Origin: Carbonactinospora thermoautotrophica
GTDB taxonomy: Bacteria > Actinomycetota > Actinomycetes > Streptomycetales > Carbonactinosporaceae
Length of the DNA stretch: 64,000 nucleotides
NCBI RefSeq assembly: GCF_001543895.1
Contig: NZ_JYIJ01000019.1
Span: 310,001 to 374,000, forward strand
Reading direction: 5' to 3'
Both the position numbers and the translations under genes were made by a program. Below are positions 8,580 through 16,575 of this stretch, in pieces; position 1 is the first letter of the stretch, and each line of letters begins with the position of its first letter. The notes below the pieces were generated by a model. The model had not been told where the DNA came from and searched no databases. It worked only from the letters and a program-made list of their open reading frames with translations.

Positions 8580-10013
8580 ATGGACTTCTTCGGGCACTTC
8601 ATCGACGGCCAGGAGGTCCCCTCCGCGGACGGCGCGACCTTCGACAGCGTCGATCCCTGGACCCGCGAGCCGTGGGCGCGGGTCGCTCTCGGCGGCCGGG
8701 TCGAGGTCGAGCGCGCGGTCGCCGCGGCGCGCCGGGCGTTCGACTCCGGGCCCTGGCCCCGGATGGGGTACGCCGAGCGCGGCCGCATCCTGCACCGGCT
8801 CGCCGACCTGGTCGAGGCCCACGCCGACGAGCTGGGCATGGCCGATACCCGGGACATGGGCAAGCCGATCAGCCAGTCGCGCGGGAACGACGTGCCGCGC
8901 GCGGCGATGAACCTGCGGTTCTTCGCCGACCACGCCCGGCTGGCCACCGCCGAGGTGCTGCCGATGGACTCCGGCCACCACGCCTACACCAGGTTCGAGC
9001 CGGCCGGGGTGGTCGCCGCCATCGCCCCGTGGAACTTCCCGCTCATGCTGGAGACCTGGAAGATCGCGCCCGCGCTGGCCTGGGGCAACACCGTGGTGCT
9101 CAAGCCGGCCGAGGACACCCCGGCCTCCGCTACGCTGCTGGCCCGGCTGGCGGCCGAGGCCGGCATGCCGCCCGGCGTGCTCAACGTCGTCCACGGCTAC
9201 GGCCCGGACTCCGCCGGCCAGGCCCTCACCGAGGCGGACGGTGTGGACCGCATCACCTTCACCGGTGAGTCCGCCACCGGCCGCGTCATCGCTCGCGCGG
9301 CGGCCCGCCGGCTGGTCCCGGTGTCGCTGGAGCTGGGCGGCAAGGGCGCCAACCTCGTCTTCGCCGACGCGGACCTGGACAACGCCGTGGACTGGTCGAT
9401 CAAGGCCATCTTCACCAACACCGGGCAGGTGTGCCTGGCCGGCAGCCGGCTGTACGTGCAGCGCCCCGTCTACGAGGAGTTCCTGGCCCGGTTCGTGGCC
9501 GCGGCCGAGGCCATGACCGTCGGCGACCCCACCCTGGAGACCACCCAGATCGGGCCGCTCGCCAGTGCCGAGCACCACGCGAAGGTCTGCGGGTACGTCC
9601 GGAGCGTCGAGGCCGAGGGCGGCAAGATCCTCACCGGCGGCCTCGGCGACGGGTGGATCGTCCGGCCCACGGTCGTGGTCGACATGCCGGCCACCGCCCC
9701 GCACTGGCGGGAGGAGATCTTCGGGCCGGTCGTGGTCGTGGCCCCGTTCGACACCGAGGCCGAGGCCGTGCAGGCCGCCAACGACACCCCCTACGGCCTG
9801 AACGCGATGTTGTTCACCGACAACCTGCACCGCGCTCACCGCGTTTCGGCCGCGCTGCGGGCCGGCACCGTGTGGGTGAACTGCTTCTTCATCCGCGACC
9901 TGCGCGCCCCGTTCGGCGGCGTCGGCGACTCCGGCATCGGCCGCGAGGGCGGCACCTTCAGCCGCGAGTTCTTCACCGAGCCCAAGGCTGTGGTGATGCA
10001 GATCAACTCGTAG
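8580..10013 (+). CDS. dmpC: 2-hydroxymuconic semialdehyde dehydrogenase
   Basis: NAD-dependent aldehyde dehydrogenase that oxidises 2-hydroxymuconic semialdehyde to 2-hydroxymuconate, the entry to the oxidative branch. 477 residues. Motifs include APWNFPLML, the general-base Glu in SLELGGKGANLVF, and the catalytic Cys in TNTGQVCLAGSRLYV, with APFGGVGDSGIGREGG near the C-terminus. AAAGG at about 8569-8573 precedes the ATG at 8580. As the last gene of the operon it lies immediately upstream of the direct-repeat region before the dikinase genes. Assignment to this substrate rests on operon context; the ALDH superfamily is broad. Confidence 0.88.
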   Translation: MDFFGHFIDGQEVPSADGATFDSVDPWTREPWARVALGGRVEVERAVAAARRAFDSGPWPRMGYAERGRILHRLADLVEAHADELGMADTRDMGKPISQSRGNDVPRAAMNLRFFADHARLATAEVLPMDSGHHAYTRFEPAGVVAAIAPWNFPLMLETWKIAPALAWGNTVVLKPAEDTPASATLLARLAAEAGMPPGVLNVVHGYGPDSAGQALTEADGVDRITFTGESATGRVIARAAARRLVPVSLELGGKGANLVFADADLDNAVDWSIKAIFTNTGQVCLAGSRLYVQRPVYEEFLARFVAAAEAMTVGDPTLETTQIGPLASAEHHAKVCGYVRSVEAEGGKILTGGLGDGWIVRPTVVVDMPATAPHWREEIFGPVVVVAPFDTEAEAVQAANDTPYGLNAMLFTDNLHRAHRVSAALRAGTVWVNCFFIRDLRAPFGGVGDSGIGREGGTFSREFFTEPKAVVMQINS

Positions 10014-10043
10014 CAGGCAGAAGGCTGGTGTCCCTATAAATAG

Positions 10044-10119
10044 AGGCGCTACCGTCCGTATGACCCCGGGGCTGGCGTCTGATCCGTAGTGAGTGAAGGA
10101 GGCGCTAGTCTCCGTACGA
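10044..10119. repeat. Imperfect 20-bp direct repeat pair before the dikinase operon
   Basis: AGGCGCTACCGTCCGTATGA at 10044-10063 recurs as AGGCGCTAGTCTCCGTACGA at 10100-10119, about 16 of 20 bases identical, with starts 56 bases apart. Both contain a TCCGTA core like the palindrome at 2284. Position before an operon suggests regulator binding; an AT-rich TATAAATAG at about 10035 could be part of a promoter. Confidence 0.4.
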
Positions 10120-10150
10120 GTGATGGCGGCGCGAGCAGGCGAAGGCGCGA

Positions 10151-11830
10151 ATGACCGGATGGGACAGGGCCCTGGCGGGCGAACCGTGGTACCCGGAGGC
10201 GCCCGCCGGGCACGGGGGTTCCGGCGGGTTCGAGGATCCCGCCGTGCTGCGCCCGCCGGACCTGGGTCGCGCCTGGCACCGTGACTTCCACTACCCGCGA
10301 GGGGTCGTGCCGCTCGGCGCCGCACTGGTCGCGGATCTCGTCCGCGGCGCCCAACAGGCCGTCCGGACGCTTCGGTTGTCCGCCTCGGGCGGGCTGGCCG
10401 CCCGTTTCGTCGGCCCGTACGTCTACCTGGGCACCGCGCGGGCGGACCCGCCCTCGGCGGCGGAACGAGCGGCCGCGCTCGCCGACGTCCGCGGCTACCC
10501 CGCACGGTTCCGCGGCCACTGGGCCGCGGCGCGGGCCGAGCTGGAGGCCCGGCTGCGCGAGCTGGAGCAGGCCCCCGTCGAGGACTTCGACCCGCCCGCG
10601 CTCGGTGCGTACCTGGCCCGGGCCTGGCAGGTCCACGCCCGCGCCTGGCAGGTCCACTTCGAGGTGATGTACCGGCTGCTGGCCAGCCACGAGCTGATCC
10701 GCGACGAGCTGGCCGGGCTGGGCGTGGACGGCGACGAGCTGCTCCGGCTCCTCCACGCCGAGGACAACAGCGTGCTCGCCGGCGACCGCGCCCTGTCCGC
10801 CCTGGCGGCCAGTGCCCGCCGGGCCGGCCTGGCCCATCTCTTCACGGAGCACTCCGGCCCGCTGTTGCCCCGGTTAGCGCGGCACGAGGCCGCGGCGGCC
10901 TGGCTCGCCGAGTTCCGGGAGTTCCTCGCCGTGTACGGGCAGCGCTGCGACGCCCTCGGCGACCTCACCAGACCGTCGTGGGTCGAGGACCCCGAACAGC
11001 CGCTCGCTCTGGTCCGGATGCTGCTGCTCGGCGAGGCCACTCGCCCGGCCGGCGCGGGCGGCGGCATCCCGCACCGCGCCGGCCGGGCGGGCGGCCTCCC
11101 CGCCAGAGGCGCCGCCCTGGTCGAGGACGCCCGGCGGGCGAACGTCGTCTGGTGGAACGAGGAGCACAACCTGGTCATCGACCTGCGCGCCCACCTGCCG
11201 ATCCGCCGGGCGGCGCTCGCGCTGGCCGCAGCCACCGGCGCTCCGGAACCCGACGCGGTGCTGTTTCTGTTCGCCGAGGAGGCGGACCGGCTGGCCCACG
11301 GGCTGACCGGCTGGGCGGAACTCGCCGGCCTGGTCGCGGCCCGGCGCGCCTATTACCAGGCGTGGCGCGAACGCCGCGAGGAACTGCCCAGCTTCCTCGG
11401 CACGCCCGCAGCCGACGAGGGCGACCCCGTCGTGAAACAGATCATCAGCGCCGGCTGGTGCGGGGCCGGGTCCGCACCGGGCGAAACCCCGCGGGTGCTC
11501 CGGGGACTCGGCGTGTCCTGCGGCACCGCCCGCGGCCGAGTCCGGGTGCTGCGCTCCCCCGACGACCTCGCCTCGCTCCGCCCGGGAGAGGTCCTGGTCT
11601 GCGAGGCGACCTCGCCCAGTTGGACACCGGTCTTCAGCCTGCTCGCCGCCTGCGTGTGCGACGTCGGCGGCATGCTCACCCACGCGGCGACGATCAGTCG
11701 CGAGTACGGGATTCCCTGCGTGTGCGACGTGGGCTCGGCGACCCGGGACCTGCGCGACGGCGACGAGGTGGAGGTCGACGGGACCAACGGCACGGTGACC
11801 CTGCTCGCCCGGCCCGACCCGGTGCGGTGA
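10151..11830 (+). CDS. Phosphohistidine-domain subunit of a split PEP-synthase-like dikinase
   Basis: A 559-residue protein ending in a PEP-utilising mobile (swivelling phosphohistidine) domain: GVSCGTARGRVRVL, then VLVCEATSPSWTPVFSLL and GGMLTHAATISREYGIP with the predicted phospho-acceptor His511. The first ~450 residues are helical and resemble the substrate-binding middle part of rifampin phosphotransferase-like enzymes, not PEP-binding domains. It lacks an ATP-grasp domain, which the overlapping next gene supplies. The layout matches phenylphosphate synthase (about 70 kDa His-bearing subunit plus about 40 kDa ATP-binding subunit) and actinobacterial cresol-phosphorylating enzymes. The likely job, phosphorylating a phenolic compound, is an inference from this layout and the adjacent meta-cleavage genes. 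Start ATG with GAAGG at 10141. Confidence 0.7.
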   Translation: MTGWDRALAGEPWYPEAPAGHGGSGGFEDPAVLRPPDLGRAWHRDFHYPRGVVPLGAALVADLVRGAQQAVRTLRLSASGGLAARFVGPYVYLGTARADPPSAAERAAALADVRGYPARFRGHWAAARAELEARLRELEQAPVEDFDPPALGAYLARAWQVHARAWQVHFEVMYRLLASHELIRDELAGLGVDGDELLRLLHAEDNSVLAGDRALSALAASARRAGLAHLFTEHSGPLLPRLARHEAAAAWLAEFREFLAVYGQRCDALGDLTRPSWVEDPEQPLALVRMLLLGEATRPAGAGGGIPHRAGRAGGLPARGAALVEDARRANVVWWNEEHNLVIDLRAHLPIRRAALALAAATGAPEPDAVLFLFAEEADRLAHGLTGWAELAGLVAARRAYYQAWRERREELPSFLGTPAADEGDPVVKQIISAGWCGAGSAPGETPRVLRGLGVSCGTARGRVRVLRSPDDLASLRPGEVLVCEATSPSWTPVFSLLAACVCDVGGMLTHAATISREYGIPCVCDVGSATRDLRDGDEVEVDGTNGTVTLLARPDPVR

Positions 11831-12798
11831 TCCCCTGGGTGACCGCCCCGACCGCCGACCGGGAGGTGTGCGGCGGCAAGATGGCGTCCCTGGCCAGGCT
11901 GGCCGCGGCGGGCCTGCCCACGCCCCGGGGGTTCGTCGTCACCACCGCGGCGTTCCGGGAGGTCCTCGACCCGACCGGCCTCACCGAGCGGGTCAGCGCG
12001 ATCCTGCGCACGATGCCACCCGGGCCGGCGCGGCTGCACGCCGTCGACGCCGTCGCCCGCGAGGTGATCCTCACCGCCCCCTGGCCACTCGCCCTGGAGG
12101 CGGCGCTCCGCGAGGCCCACGCCGAGCTGACGGGCCGGACCCCCGAGCGGCCCCTCGCGGTGCGCAGCTCCGCGACCTGGGAGGACACCCCCACCGCCAG
12201 CGCCGCCGGGCAACTGCGCAGCGTCATCGGCGTCACCGGACCCGCCCGCCTGCGCCTCGCCGTCCCGCGGGTCTGGGCCGCCGCCTTCTCGCCCACGGCC
12301 GTCGCCTACCGCGAGCGCGCCGGCCTGCCCGCCGTTCCCCGGCCCGTCGCCGTCGGGGTCCAGGAACTGGTGGCCGCCCGGCTGTCCGGCGTCGCCTACT
12401 CAGCGCATCCCGTCACCGGCGACACCGCGACCCTGGTGATCGAGGCGATCACCGGCTTGTGCGGTCCACTCGTCGACGGCCGTGTGGTGCCCGAGCACCT
12501 GGAACTGGGTCGGGACGGCTCGCTGCGGGCGCGCCGGCCCGCCCGCCAACACCTGGCGGCCCACTACGACCCCGTCCGGCAGGCCGTGGTGGAGCGGGCC
12601 GCCTCCGAACCCGTCCGCCTGGGCCCCGAGCACCTCGACGTGATCCGCCGCGGGTTGCTGCGGGCCGAGGCGGTGTTCGGCCGCCCGGTGGACATCGAGT
12701 GGAGTTGGCACCCGGCCACCGGGCTCACCATCCTCCAGGCCCGGCCGGTCACCGTGCCCGGCACGTCCCGCGTCTCCGCGGGCGGGCCGGTCTGCTGA
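11827..12798 (+). CDS. ATP-grasp subunit of a split PEP-synthase-like dikinase
   Basis: A 323-residue protein corresponding to the PPDK/PEP-synthase N-terminal ATP-binding domain. It has GGKMASLARLAAAGLPTPRGF at the start, LAVRSSATWEDTPTASAAGQ (nucleotide-binding Arg and Asp/Glu), QELVAARLSGVAYSAHPVTGD, and the terminal DIEWSWHPATGLTILQARPV. No phosphohistidine or PEP domain is present. The GTG at 11827 overlaps the TGA of the preceding gene (GTGA), so the two subunits are probably translated together. It would use ATP to phosphorylate His511 of the partner. Substrate unknown; an aryl phosphate synthase is the best guess from context. Confidence 0.72.
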   Translation: MIPWVTAPTADREVCGGKMASLARLAAAGLPTPRGFVVTTAAFREVLDPTGLTERVSAILRTMPPGPARLHAVDAVAREVILTAPWPLALEAALREAHAELTGRTPERPLAVRSSATWEDTPTASAAGQLRSVIGVTGPARLRLAVPRVWAAAFSPTAVAYRERAGLPAVPRPVAVGVQELVAARLSGVAYSAHPVTGDTATLVIEAITGLCGPLVDGRVVPEHLELGRDGSLRARRPARQHLAAHYDPVRQAVVERAASEPVRLGPEHLDVIRRGLLRAEAVFGRPVDIEWSWHPATGLTILQARPVTVPGTSRVSAGGPVC

Positions 12799-12802
12799 GT
12801 TC

Positions 12803-12832
12803 GACGCCTGTACCGGAGCGTCCGGAGGCGTC
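12803..12832 (+). terminator. Hairpin terminator after the dikinase operon
   Basis: GACGCCT (12803-12809) pairs with AGGCGTC (12826-12832), and the inner CCGGA/TCCGG extends the stem to 12 bp with a 3-base bulge and a GCG loop. It begins four bases after the stop at 12798, in a convergent intergenic region. Confidence 0.6.
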
Positions 12833-12985
12833 GCACGGCGGCGCAACGACCGAGGCGTGTCCTGGCCCCGTGACCTGGGTCGTCGGAGCATGGCAGCCCG
12901 GGGCACGGGAAGGGGACGCCCGAGCCCCGGGCTGTTCTGGCTCTTATCTCTCTTCTCGCCCTGGCCAGGCCGGGCGCGCGCCCGG

Positions 12986-13987
12986 TCAGGGCACGAGCGC
13001 CGCCCGGTACCGGACCTCCCCGCTGCGTACCCGCTCCAGCGCGACGTTGGCCTGGTCCAGCGGATACTCCTCCACCCACGGCCGGATGCCCGTCTCCGCC
13101 GCCACGCGAAGGGTGTCGGCCTCGTCGTCGACCGTGCCGGTGAGCGACCCGTACACCCGCAGTTGACGAAGGCAAAGATCCGCGGGCGACAGGGTGATGT
13201 CGTTGTCCAGGCCCAGCAGCACCAGCGCGCCGTTGGGGCGCATCCCGCCCACCACCGACCCCAGGAGCGAAGCGTCGGTCGCCGTGATCACCGCGACGTC
13301 GAGCCCGCCCAGGCTGGTCAACTGCTCGGCGAGGTCGCCTTCCGCCGTGGCCACGAACTCGTCGGCTCCCAGCGCCAGGGCGTCCTTCTCCTTGCGACGG
13401 GTCCGGCTCACCGCCACCACCCTGCTGCCGGCGGCCTTGGCGAACTGGACGGCCAGGTGGCCCAGGCCGCCGATTCCGACGACCCCCACCCGCGTGCCGG
13501 GACCGAACCCGGCCTTGCGCAGGCCGTTGAACGCGGAGACCCCCGCGCACATGAGCGGGGCGGCCTCGACCGGGCCGAGCGCGTCGGGGATCTGGACCAG
13601 GCGGTCGCGCGGGGCGACGACCTTGGCGGCGTACCCGCCGTTGACGTCGCTGCCGGTCACCAGCCTCGCCTCGCACAGCATCTGCGCCCGGGACCGGCAT
13701 GACTCGCACCGCCCGCAGGAGCGGTACATCCACCCGACACCGAACCGCAGCCCGATGCACTCCTCGTCCACGCCGGGGCCGACTTCCTCCACCACGCCCA
13801 CGATCTCGTGGCCGATGATGCGGGGCAGCGCTACCCAGTCCCACGCGCCGTCGGCGATGCAGACGTCGCCGTGGCACATGCCGCACGCCTCCACCCGCAG
13901 GAGCACCTCGCCCTGCCCCGGGCTCGGGTCATCGACCTCGGTGATCCGCAACGGCTCGCCCCGGCGTTCCAGCAGTGCGGTTTTCAT
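12986..13987 (-). CDS. Zinc-dependent alcohol dehydrogenase (MDR family)
   Basis: A 333-residue medium-chain dehydrogenase. The catalytic zinc motif ACGMCHGDV and GHEIVGVVEEVG are present. Structural-zinc cysteines appear in CGRCESCRSRAQMLC, and the NAD(P) Rossmann motif is VGIGGLGHLAVQFAKA. This is the propanol-preferring/AdhP-like pattern, oxidising a primary or aromatic alcohol to the aldehyde. It is convergent with the dikinase pair, so co-regulation is not implied by strand. Known cresol-phosphate pathways do include an alcohol dehydrogenase, so a benzylic alcohol substrate is conceivable but unproven. Confidence 0.88.
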   Translation of the reverse strand: MKTALLERRGEPLRITEVDDPSPGQGEVLLRVEACGMCHGDVCIADGAWDWVALPRIIGHEIVGVVEEVGPGVDEECIGLRFGVGWMYRSCGRCESCRSRAQMLCEARLVTGSDVNGGYAAKVVAPRDRLVQIPDALGPVEAAPLMCAGVSAFNGLRKAGFGPGTRVGVVGIGGLGHLAVQFAKAAGSRVVAVSRTRRKEKDALALGADEFVATAEGDLAEQLTSLGGLDVAVITATDASLLGSVVGGMRPNGALVLLGLDNDITLSPADLCLRQLRVYGSLTGTVDDEADTLRVAAETGIRPWVEEYPLDQANVALERVRSGEVRYRAALVP

Positions 13988-14068
13988 CCCCGGCCTCCCG
14001 CGTCCGTGCCCGGCCTTTCGGGCAACATCATTTGGACGCGCAACGATATGGCGGGCCGCTCGACTTGA

Positions 14069-14440
14069 TCAATCCCCTGTTCTCTCCACCGCGGGTGGCT
14101 CCCGGGTGGCGCCCAGGATGTCGGCAAGTACATCGCGCAGACCGTGGTCCGCGAGGTCCGCGAGGAGACCGGCATCGAGGTCGAGGTGACCGGCCTGGTC
14201 GGGATCTACAGCAACCCCGACCATGTCATCGAGTACACCAGCAACGGCGAGGTCCGCCAGGAGTTCTCCATCTGCTTCCACGCCCGCCCGATCGGCGGGC
14301 AGTTGGCGACCAGCAGCGAATCCACTGAGGTCCGCTGGGTGCCCGTGGACGAGCTGGACGGGCTTGACATCCCCCCGTCGATCCGGCTGCGGATACACCA
14401 CGGGCTTGATCCGAACCGGACTGAGCCTCACATCGGATAG
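14069..14440 (+). pseudogene. 5'-truncated NUDIX hydrolase
   Basis: The frame is open from just after a stop at 14066-14068. It encodes WLPGGAQDVGKYIAQTVV followed by REVREETGIEV, then EYTSNGEVRQEFSICF and EVRWVPVDELDGLDIP to the stop at 14438-14440. This is a NUDIX domain from the start of the Nudix box to a normal C-terminus, but no start codon and no N-terminal strands precede WLPGG. Within the Nudix box (Gx5Ex7REUxEExGU) the first Glu is replaced by Lys. A shorter GTG-initiated product from 14144 would lack the box start and be inactive. It borders the AT-richer island, consistent with disruption by insertion or deletion. Confidence 0.65.
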
Positions 14441-14523
14441 TTGCTCGTCAGCCGATGGCGAATGAGCTTAAGAAGACATTGCCGAATAGTTCTATGAAGA
14501 TCAAAATGCTTTAGAATCAACGC

Positions 14524-15453
14524 ATGGTAACCATCTTTACTCAGTCCTCACTATATGCCGGGGCGCGTAAATTCGCCCATTCTGCGTTGCATGCTTACGC
14601 TGATGAAGATTGGGATGTCTTTGTCTTGCATGCGGGAACCAGCCTTGAATTGCTGGGCAAGGCGGCTTTGGTGAAGCGGTCCCCAGTCTTGTTGGTGGAG
14701 TTGGGTACTAAAGATATTTCGTCTCTAGCGCACCTCTGCGGAGTTAGAACGACCCCGCGGCCCCGAACAATTGGGCTCGCAGAAGTCCTAAATCATCTGA
14801 CCAAACTAGGAGTAAATCTCCGAGCTGCAGATGCGGATTTGAAACTTCTTGTTGACCTGCGTAACGGAGTTGTTCATGCAGGAGGCGGGAGTGAGGGGTC
14901 TCATCTACTGGTGGCATATACCACTGCAGTGGAAGCACTGATCGTAGACCTAGCCGAGGATCGTAAGAAGTTCTGGGATGCTTACCTAAGGATGATAGAT
15001 ACAGCCTTGTCTGACGCTGCTAATGAGGTAGCTCATCGGGTTCAAGTTAAGCTGGAGGCTGCTCGCGTAAACTTTAATAAGAAGTTCCTTTCTCTGCCTG
15101 AGCCTGTCCGTAACGGGGCTCTTGCTTTTCTGATTGCAGGGCAAATTGCGAGCGGTCAAGAACAAGACGATGTCGAGGAAGTGCAGTGTCCTGTATGTAC
15201 TTACAATGCTCGCGCTTATGGCTACCATCGACCTGTTTCATTTTCAAATGTAGACTACGAGCATGACGAGGTTTACGAAGAGGGTTGGGTTGAGTTCGAG
15301 GTGCACAGCATCGAGTGCTCTTTTTGTGGTCTAAAACTTGAAGGTGCGGCAGAACTGGAGGTGGCCGGAATTGACTCTGTGATAGAAACTGATCGAGACG
15401 CCAATGAGTTCTTGAATTGTGAGCCTGACGAAGACTCGTTTTGGGATCGCTGA
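14524..15453 (+). CDS. HEPN-like protein with C-terminal CxxC...CxxC zinc-ribbon-like module
   Basis: A 309-residue protein with clearly lower GC and different codon use (many A/T third positions) than all its neighbours, indicating recent acquisition. The N-terminal ~150 residues look like a HEPN helical domain: a helix with LHAGTSLELLGKAAL, then LRNGVVHAGGG. The latter contains R113-x4-H118, the Rx4-6H signature of HEPN ribonucleases. The C-terminal part has C222PVC225 and C265SFC268, a likely zinc-binding pair, within an acidic segment. No close family was recognised by name. A role as an RNase effector in defence or toxin function is inferred from the HEPN motif and island setting; no antitoxin or partner gene is visible. 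Confidence 0.6.
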   Translation: MVTIFTQSSLYAGARKFAHSALHAYADEDWDVFVLHAGTSLELLGKAALVKRSPVLLVELGTKDISSLAHLCGVRTTPRPRTIGLAEVLNHLTKLGVNLRAADADLKLLVDLRNGVVHAGGGSEGSHLLVAYTTAVEALIVDLAEDRKKFWDAYLRMIDTALSDAANEVAHRVQVKLEAARVNFNKKFLSLPEPVRNGALAFLIAGQIASGQEQDDVEEVQCPVCTYNARAYGYHRPVSFSNVDYEHDEVYEEGWVEFEVHSIECSFCGLKLEGAAELEVAGIDSVIETDRDANEFLNCEPDEDSFWDR

Positions 15454-15635
15454 ACTCATTTCAGATCTTACAACTTCTAAACGAGATTTTGTACCTGTGT
15501 GAACAGTTCTCCATATGTAGAGATCTCTGGCTCGCACAAACTTCGACTATATTTCTCAAGCGCGCGATACTGGGAATGTGCTGGTAGCCGTCGTATGTCG
15601 CTTGAAGTGGCGTGATGGCAGCGATGCCTCGGCCT

Positions 15636-16171
15636 TTATGAATTCGTCACCTTGGCCAGCCGTCGCTCGACGCGTTCGACGGATACCCGGAGCGTAGGGG
15701 TGGCTGCTGTGATGGCTCGGCTGACCAGGTGGTCCGGGCCGTAGCGGGAGTGGATGTCCGCCAGCCGTTCGTCGAGGGTGACCTGTTCGCCGTCCGGGTT
15801 GGTGGTCATGTCGCACCAGATCAACGTGTCGACAGGTCGGGGCGCTCCATCGGGAGCTCGGTCGTCAGGGTGGTTTCGAGGCCGCGTTCACGCGCCTCGC
15901 AGATGGCGCAGAGTGGTGGGCGACGAGCCGGTGCTCGTCCACGTGCGCGGCACGCAGGTATCGGGCGCCGTCGAGGGGGTGGAAGCCGGTCGCGACCAGC
16001 TCGGGGGAGTAGCCGATGTCGTTGCTTGGATTTGCTCGGTGTCCGCGCACAGCACAAGGCCAGCCGCTCAGCCGGGTGATGCCTTGGGTGCGCTGCCAGC
16101 GGGGACAGGGGATCGGCGAGAAGCCGTTCGGCGAGGTCGTGCGCCTGGGAGACGTCCACGCCGCCGCTCAT
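15636..16171 (-). pseudogene. Frameshifted HD-domain phosphohydrolase
   Basis: Pieces of one protein appear in successive minus-strand frames. VSQAHDLAERLLADPL comes near 16150. NDIGYSPELVATGFHPLDGARYLRA follows, then LVAHHSA. ERGLETTLTTELPMERPDLST is next, and LIWCDMTTNPDGEQVTLDERLADIHSRYGPDHLVSRAI ends near 15640. In order these match an actinobacterial HD-domain metal-dependent phosphohydrolase (HDIGYSPEL with the metal-binding His-Asp, and an AHHSG-like motif). The leading His of the HD motif appears lost, sequence before it is missing, and at least two frameshifts separate the parts. No intact product can be made. It lies between the low-GC gene and tRNA-Arg. Confidence 0.7.
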
Positions 16172-16348
16172 AGGCGGCGGACACCTCGATCAGCCGAGCG
16201 AGGGACCGCCACACTGAGGGCCGCTGTGTCCGGCGAACCCGGCCATCCGGCCCCCTGGGTGGCTCTTCACAGGGCAGGACGGTCGGACGCTGCCGGCCGT
16301 ACCCCGGGCATGATCGGGCGGTCTATGCCCCAAGTCGCTTCCACAAAC

Positions 16349-16378
16349 CACATGCCCGGACTCGCGTCCGGGCATGTG
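16349..16378 (-). terminator. Hairpin terminator of tRNA-Arg
   Basis: CACATGCCCGGA-like arms (16349-16360 and 16367-16378) form a 12-bp perfect stem around a six-base loop. It lies 14 bases beyond the tRNA 3' end on the minus strand and is followed by GTTTGTGG on that strand. Confidence 0.65.
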
Positions 16379-16391
16379 CGCTGGTCAGAGA

Positions 16392-16467
16392 TGGTGCCCC
16401 CGGTAGGATTCGAACCTACGACACCCGCTTTAGGAGAGCGGTGCTCTATCCCCTGAGCTACGAGGGC
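16392..16467 (-). tRNA. tRNA-Arg(CCU), 3' CCA encoded
   Basis: On the minus strand the sequence starts GCCCTCG and folds into a full cloverleaf. D arm AGCTCAGGGGATAGAGC; anticodon stem CCGCT/AGCGG with loop CTCCTAA, giving anticodon CCU for arginine AGG; T arm with GGTTCGAATCC; acceptor 3' half CGGGGGC plus discriminator A. CCA at 16394-16392 is genomically encoded. Its 3' end faces the island with the low-GC gene and pseudogenes, the usual geometry for elements integrated at a tRNA, although no integrase or duplicated tRNA 3' end was seen. Confidence 0.95.
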
Positions 16468-16575
16468 TTGGTTCCCCTTCGCATCGTAAGGGGAAAGCCG
16501 GCCATGGCGCGCGGCGGCGCGGCGCTTGGGTCAACGTGTTTGGTCGGCCGGGCATTTCCCGGCCCGTGACAGAGC

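Noticed and set aside
12970-12985. CCGGGCGCGCGCCCGG palindrome after the alcohol dehydrogenase as a terminator
   Set aside because: Perfect symmetry leaves no loop and GC-only palindromes are expected by chance in this composition; not strong enough to annotate.
14144-14440. Intact small NUDIX protein from GTG 14144
   Set aside because: Would start inside the Nudix box and lack the N-terminal strands; the coding similarity clearly begins upstream at WLPGG without a start codon.
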